The notes under the pieces: model-generated
What the model saw: the letters and a program-made list of their open reading frames with translations, nothing else
What the model was told of the DNA's origin: nothing
The model's database searches: none
In this document: piece by piece, positions 60,559 to 64,000 of the stretch
Position numbering within the stretch: position 1 is the stretch's first letter
How the letters are laid out: each line of letters begins with the position of its first letter
Program-made: the position numbers and the translations under genes
From: Apus apus
Taxonomy: Eukaryota > Chordata > Aves > Apodiformes > Apodidae
Reading direction: 5' to 3'
Assembly: GCF_020740795.1 (NCBI RefSeq)
Contig: NC_067287.1
Coordinates: 12,539,501 to 12,603,500 of the forward strand
Length of the DNA stretch: 64,000 nt

Positions 60559-63500
60559 CTTTAATCTGGGCATTATAGAATTTTCCAGCAAGCCCTGAGA
60601 CTGGAGCAAACTCTAATGATTGCATCACTCTAACAGCTCAGGAAGTATTTGCACATCTCCAAGGTGGGAATTCCTGCAATGAGCCAGGGTTTTAGGAAAC
60701 AAGAGAGGTTTCTACTTGATATCTTAAGGCCCTCTAAGAAAGCTCAGGAAAAGGTGTTTTTCCACTCTTTTTACATTTCTGACTGTATACTTAGCTATAT
60801 ACCTGCATGATCTGAGAGCTATTGAAATGGATTCTTAGAGTCAGGATGGTACTTCAGTAGTGGATGAAACAATAATATACCTGTCATGAGAATGTTAGGG
60901 ATTTTGGAATAAGTTATGTAGCAAACAAGGTAGTGGCTTACATGCTATGAGTAGTGACTTTTTTAGTAATTCTCAGTCATTTTTTTAATATATTTTTCAT
61001 ACACAGATTCTAACCACTACAAGCCTTGACTTGATAAAAATCTGGCCTCAATATAAATTGATCTTTTTATTTCACTCCATTTAGCTCTTAAGAAGAGGAG
61101 GACATAGTGGTGACATGTAGAATGTACCATCTCTTCTTAGCAGGGGTGGGCATTTCACTTCCCAAAAAATTAAATCAAGATTTATAACAAAACATATTTT
61201 AGTGAAATGAATGGGAGGTGGGGGCTGGCCAAGATGAGTCATATGCTTATAACAACCCTGAAACTTCTTCTCTGGCTGACTAGATCCATCCAGAGAAATC
61301 TTTTTCAACTCCAGCATCAACACAGAGGAAAGCTTTTGTAACTGCAGAAGTACTTTTTTTGTGCTGAGTGTGAAAAAGGGAAGAGGATGAAAGTGGAAGA
61401 GGGTGTTAGCAGAAACAAGACAACCTACAGTTTTGTATGGTCTCAAGTATTGGAGAAGCTACCTTGTTTTTTTGTTTGGTTGGGGTTTTTTTGTTTGTTT
61501 TGTTTTTTGTGGAAAAAGAAGGCTTTGTAGAAGGTGCCATGCTAATGAGTTATTTATAGTTCCTTGGATGGGGAGCACTGGGGAAGCCCTTTTCTTTATT
61601 TGCACCCAAATCTCCTCTAGCAGAGCTGACCCCTTCGTGCTACTGCAATGAAAGCAGTGACAGCAAACTGAACAGGAGAAAGAAGGATGGAGCAAGAGCT
61701 GGACCCCGATAGTTGCTTTGGGACCTTGTTGCAGGCTTTGGTTACTACTTTTTTCTTTCTTATTCATAGTTTTATTTTTTCATATCTTCTCCCAACATAC
61801 GTTAAACTTTCTTAGAATGCAAATGCCAAGGACTAGTTTGAGATAGACACTCCTGTTACATTTTTGACTCCAAAGCATCACTGCCCAGCAGCAGTCCACT
61901 TCAGGAAGACATCTGAGCCATGGCCTTGGTACATCCTGGCCCTTTATGCAAAGGTTTTTTGAATCTGCAGTGCTGGGGTGGCAAGCAGCTGCATGCAGGG
62001 AGCCAGCCTGGCTGTGGGATTTGAGCAGCACCCGTGGCAAATGCTGTGTGTGGGACAGGTGGAGGGATGGAAAGGCTGCCTGCATGTGGGCTGGGGAGGG
62101 AGCTGTTGGGAATGGCTTGTGAGCAGGGAGAGAACAATGCAGGCTACCTCCTCAGCCCAAACGGAGAAATACTTTATCCCACCCTGCAGGCCTGAGGGGA
62201 CTTGTTGGTGCCACTTGCTGCTTGGATACAGCAGTGCAGCTTATTGCCAGCATTATCAAGAGCCATGAAAATTGTTAGGACAGCTTGTCATCTCGGATAC
62301 ACTGTCCTACGACAACCCCAATCTTTGCAGAAATGTGCACGGAAGCAGAATGGAGCCCTGCCTTTGTTTGTAATTTCACTGGGCTGTAGCTGTGCTCCTG
62401 TACCTCTGATGACTGACTGTGGTGTGTGTCAATTGCCATATTTGAGGAAACCTGCACTTTGACTTCTCGCCTCAGTTCCCATCTGCACCTACTCTGTGTG
62501 GAAGGGTCTCTCCACTCTGCAGCAATCCATAGGGTTTTGTGGTCTGAGCTTCTTGAAAAGTAACAGAGGTGCAAAAGGAACCAGCCAACCCATTGCAGAG
62601 AAGGGATGTAGTGATACCCTTGTCCAGTCTCCTCATCTGGGTGCTCAGCGGCTGCAGGTTGGTTTCCACCAGCAAGGTCTCGTAGGACTGACCCTTTGTA
62701 TCTGATTGTGGTCTGATGTCCCTAATGCTCATGTGGTTGGCTGGTGAAATGTCTGGGGAGCAGCATCTTCCTCCTTGAGCTTCTGCAGAAATGATACTCT
62801 TCTGAAATGAAACTTCTGAAATGAACTATGTTCTTTGCCTGTCAAATGGCATGGGACATTTTCACAGCTCTCCTGGCAGCCTCCAGGCTTGGCATGTTGC
62901 ATACTGAAGAGCTGCCAAGGGCAAGCATTAGAAAAAAAATATTAAAAAATAATCCCTTATAGGCAACTGCCAGAGTTGGGTGCCAGATTAATCAGAACTC
63001 CCCATTGTCTCTCTGAGACAAATGTTCTGATTAAATCTATTGTTGTTGGGCTTGATGGGACAAAGTGTTACTGAGTTACATCATAGCTATAATGTGGAAA
63101 CTGAAACACAGCACAATTTATGATGGAATGTTCCCTGGTATTGTTCAGAAATATCACCACAGAAGAAGTTTGTGGGAATGATTATTTCAAATCTGTGGGT
63201 CTAACAGTGGCTTGTGCCCAGCTGCAGGACTCCTAACTAGGCTCTGCTCCATAGCTTAAGTAAACTACTTAACCTCCCTGCCTCTGCTTCACCCTTTATT
63301 AAGAGTGGTGTTAAAGTTTTTGTCTGCCTTCCTGCGAGCATCTCTCCGTATTTCCAGCTGGCTCTGGTTCATGCACCAGTGCTGGTGTTGCAGACTTTTG
63401 ACATGTGCATCAAACTGGTTGGTTTCCCTTCCTCATCTCTCTAACATGGTCATCTTGTTCTCATCACTGTGGCATCTCAGGGATGACTTGGACTGACTAT

Positions 63501-64000
63501 GGTGGCTGCCTGCTCTCCATGCTGGGGAGATGACTTCCCACAGCTGCTGTGCCCCAGACCCTCTGCTGTCTTTTGGGGCTTGGGTTGGGGGTGGATGGGG
63601 CTGCTCCACCGCCATGGCTTCCTGATGCAGGTCTGCACTGAAATAGATAAGACATTGGGAGGGAACTGGGAGCAGGGGCAGAGAGCAAACCAAAGCCATG
63701 TGAAGAGGACTGTGTAAAGACTGCTTGGTCCTACACATAGAAAAGAAACAAGTAAAGCATAGGTTGGGCTAGAGGCAGCAGTGGTGAGGCCTTAAAGAAG
63801 CTATTGCAGGACACGAAAAAGGTGGGAATCAGATTGTCTTCTCTAGCCGCCTTATGTGACTCTTAATAAAAGACACATATATCCATGAGAGATACTTACT
63901 GCGCGGGGCTGTATCCAGGTTTCATGGCTCCAGTCCATCTCCACCCAGACTGAATCCTGCCTGGCTCCTGGAAGTCCTTAGCTAACAGGACTTACAGATG

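Larger units (their letters stand above)
47601..64000. other. 3' intergenic region, no gene recognised
   Basis: 16.4 kb without a credible exon, tRNA or repeat family, apart from the weak CR1 stub at 52918 and simple repeats. Open frames of up to 136 codons show no domain, no splice context and no sensible composition. AT-rich, homeodomain-site-like blocks occur at 48940-49130, 50720-50960, 52744-52830 and 53200-53300. By vertebrate synteny GLI2 lies farther downstream in a gene-poor interval, so distal enhancers of GLI2 or TFCP2L1 are possible here. Confidence 0.6.

Noticed and set aside
47601..64000. Search for GLI2 exons, tRNA, microRNA or CRISPR-like arrays
   Set aside because: None seen. 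No cloverleaf-like or regularly spaced repeat structure was found, and no zinc-finger coding sequence.

Overview
The window is vertebrate nuclear DNA, almost certainly from a bird. One multi-exon gene with GT-AG introns fills the middle third. The interspersed repeats I can recognise are all CR1 LINE fragments with the usual avian 3' ends. The gene is compact: about 32 kb from start to stop codon, against roughly 65-70 kb for the human orthologue as I recall it. I cannot name the species.

Layout. (1) 1-8140 is 5' intergenic DNA. It holds an old antisense CR1 (1731-2530), an unusual AT-rich block that looks like a conserved enhancer (3290-3620), and a sense CR1 3' fragment (7782-8168) that runs straight into the promoter. 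(2) About 8140-8900 is a CpG island promoter with GC boxes, a TATA-like box and the first coding exon. (3) 8539-40675 is the complete coding region of TFCP2L1 (CP2/grainyhead-family transcription factor, also LBP-9 or CRTR-1) on the plus strand: 15 coding exons joining in frame to 475 codons plus TGA. Introns 6, 10 and 12 contain antisense CR1 pieces. (4) 40676 to about 46680 is probably a long 3' UTR or 3' flank, with several AATAAA signals, an antisense CR1, and a cluster of ZNF143-like motifs near 42.1-42.6 kb. (5) 46700-64000 is 3' intergenic DNA with one sense CR1 (47078-47600) and several AT-rich candidate regulatory blocks. I found no second protein-coding gene.

In human and other vertebrates TFCP2L1 lies between CLASP1 (upstream) and GLI2 (downstream). 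I saw no exon of either here, so both flanks read as intergenic. Most short open reading frames are chance ORFs, GC-rich shadows of the CpG island, or CR1 remnants.

I did not find a new multi-gene system. The observations most worth following are non-coding: a SOX-like/HOX-PBX-like block 5 kb upstream of the gene, a ZNF143-like motif cluster with promoter-like composition behind the stop codon, POU-like direct repeats near 50.7 kb, and a CR1 copy abutting the promoter. All coordinates were read by eye from the sequence; conservation claims are inference.
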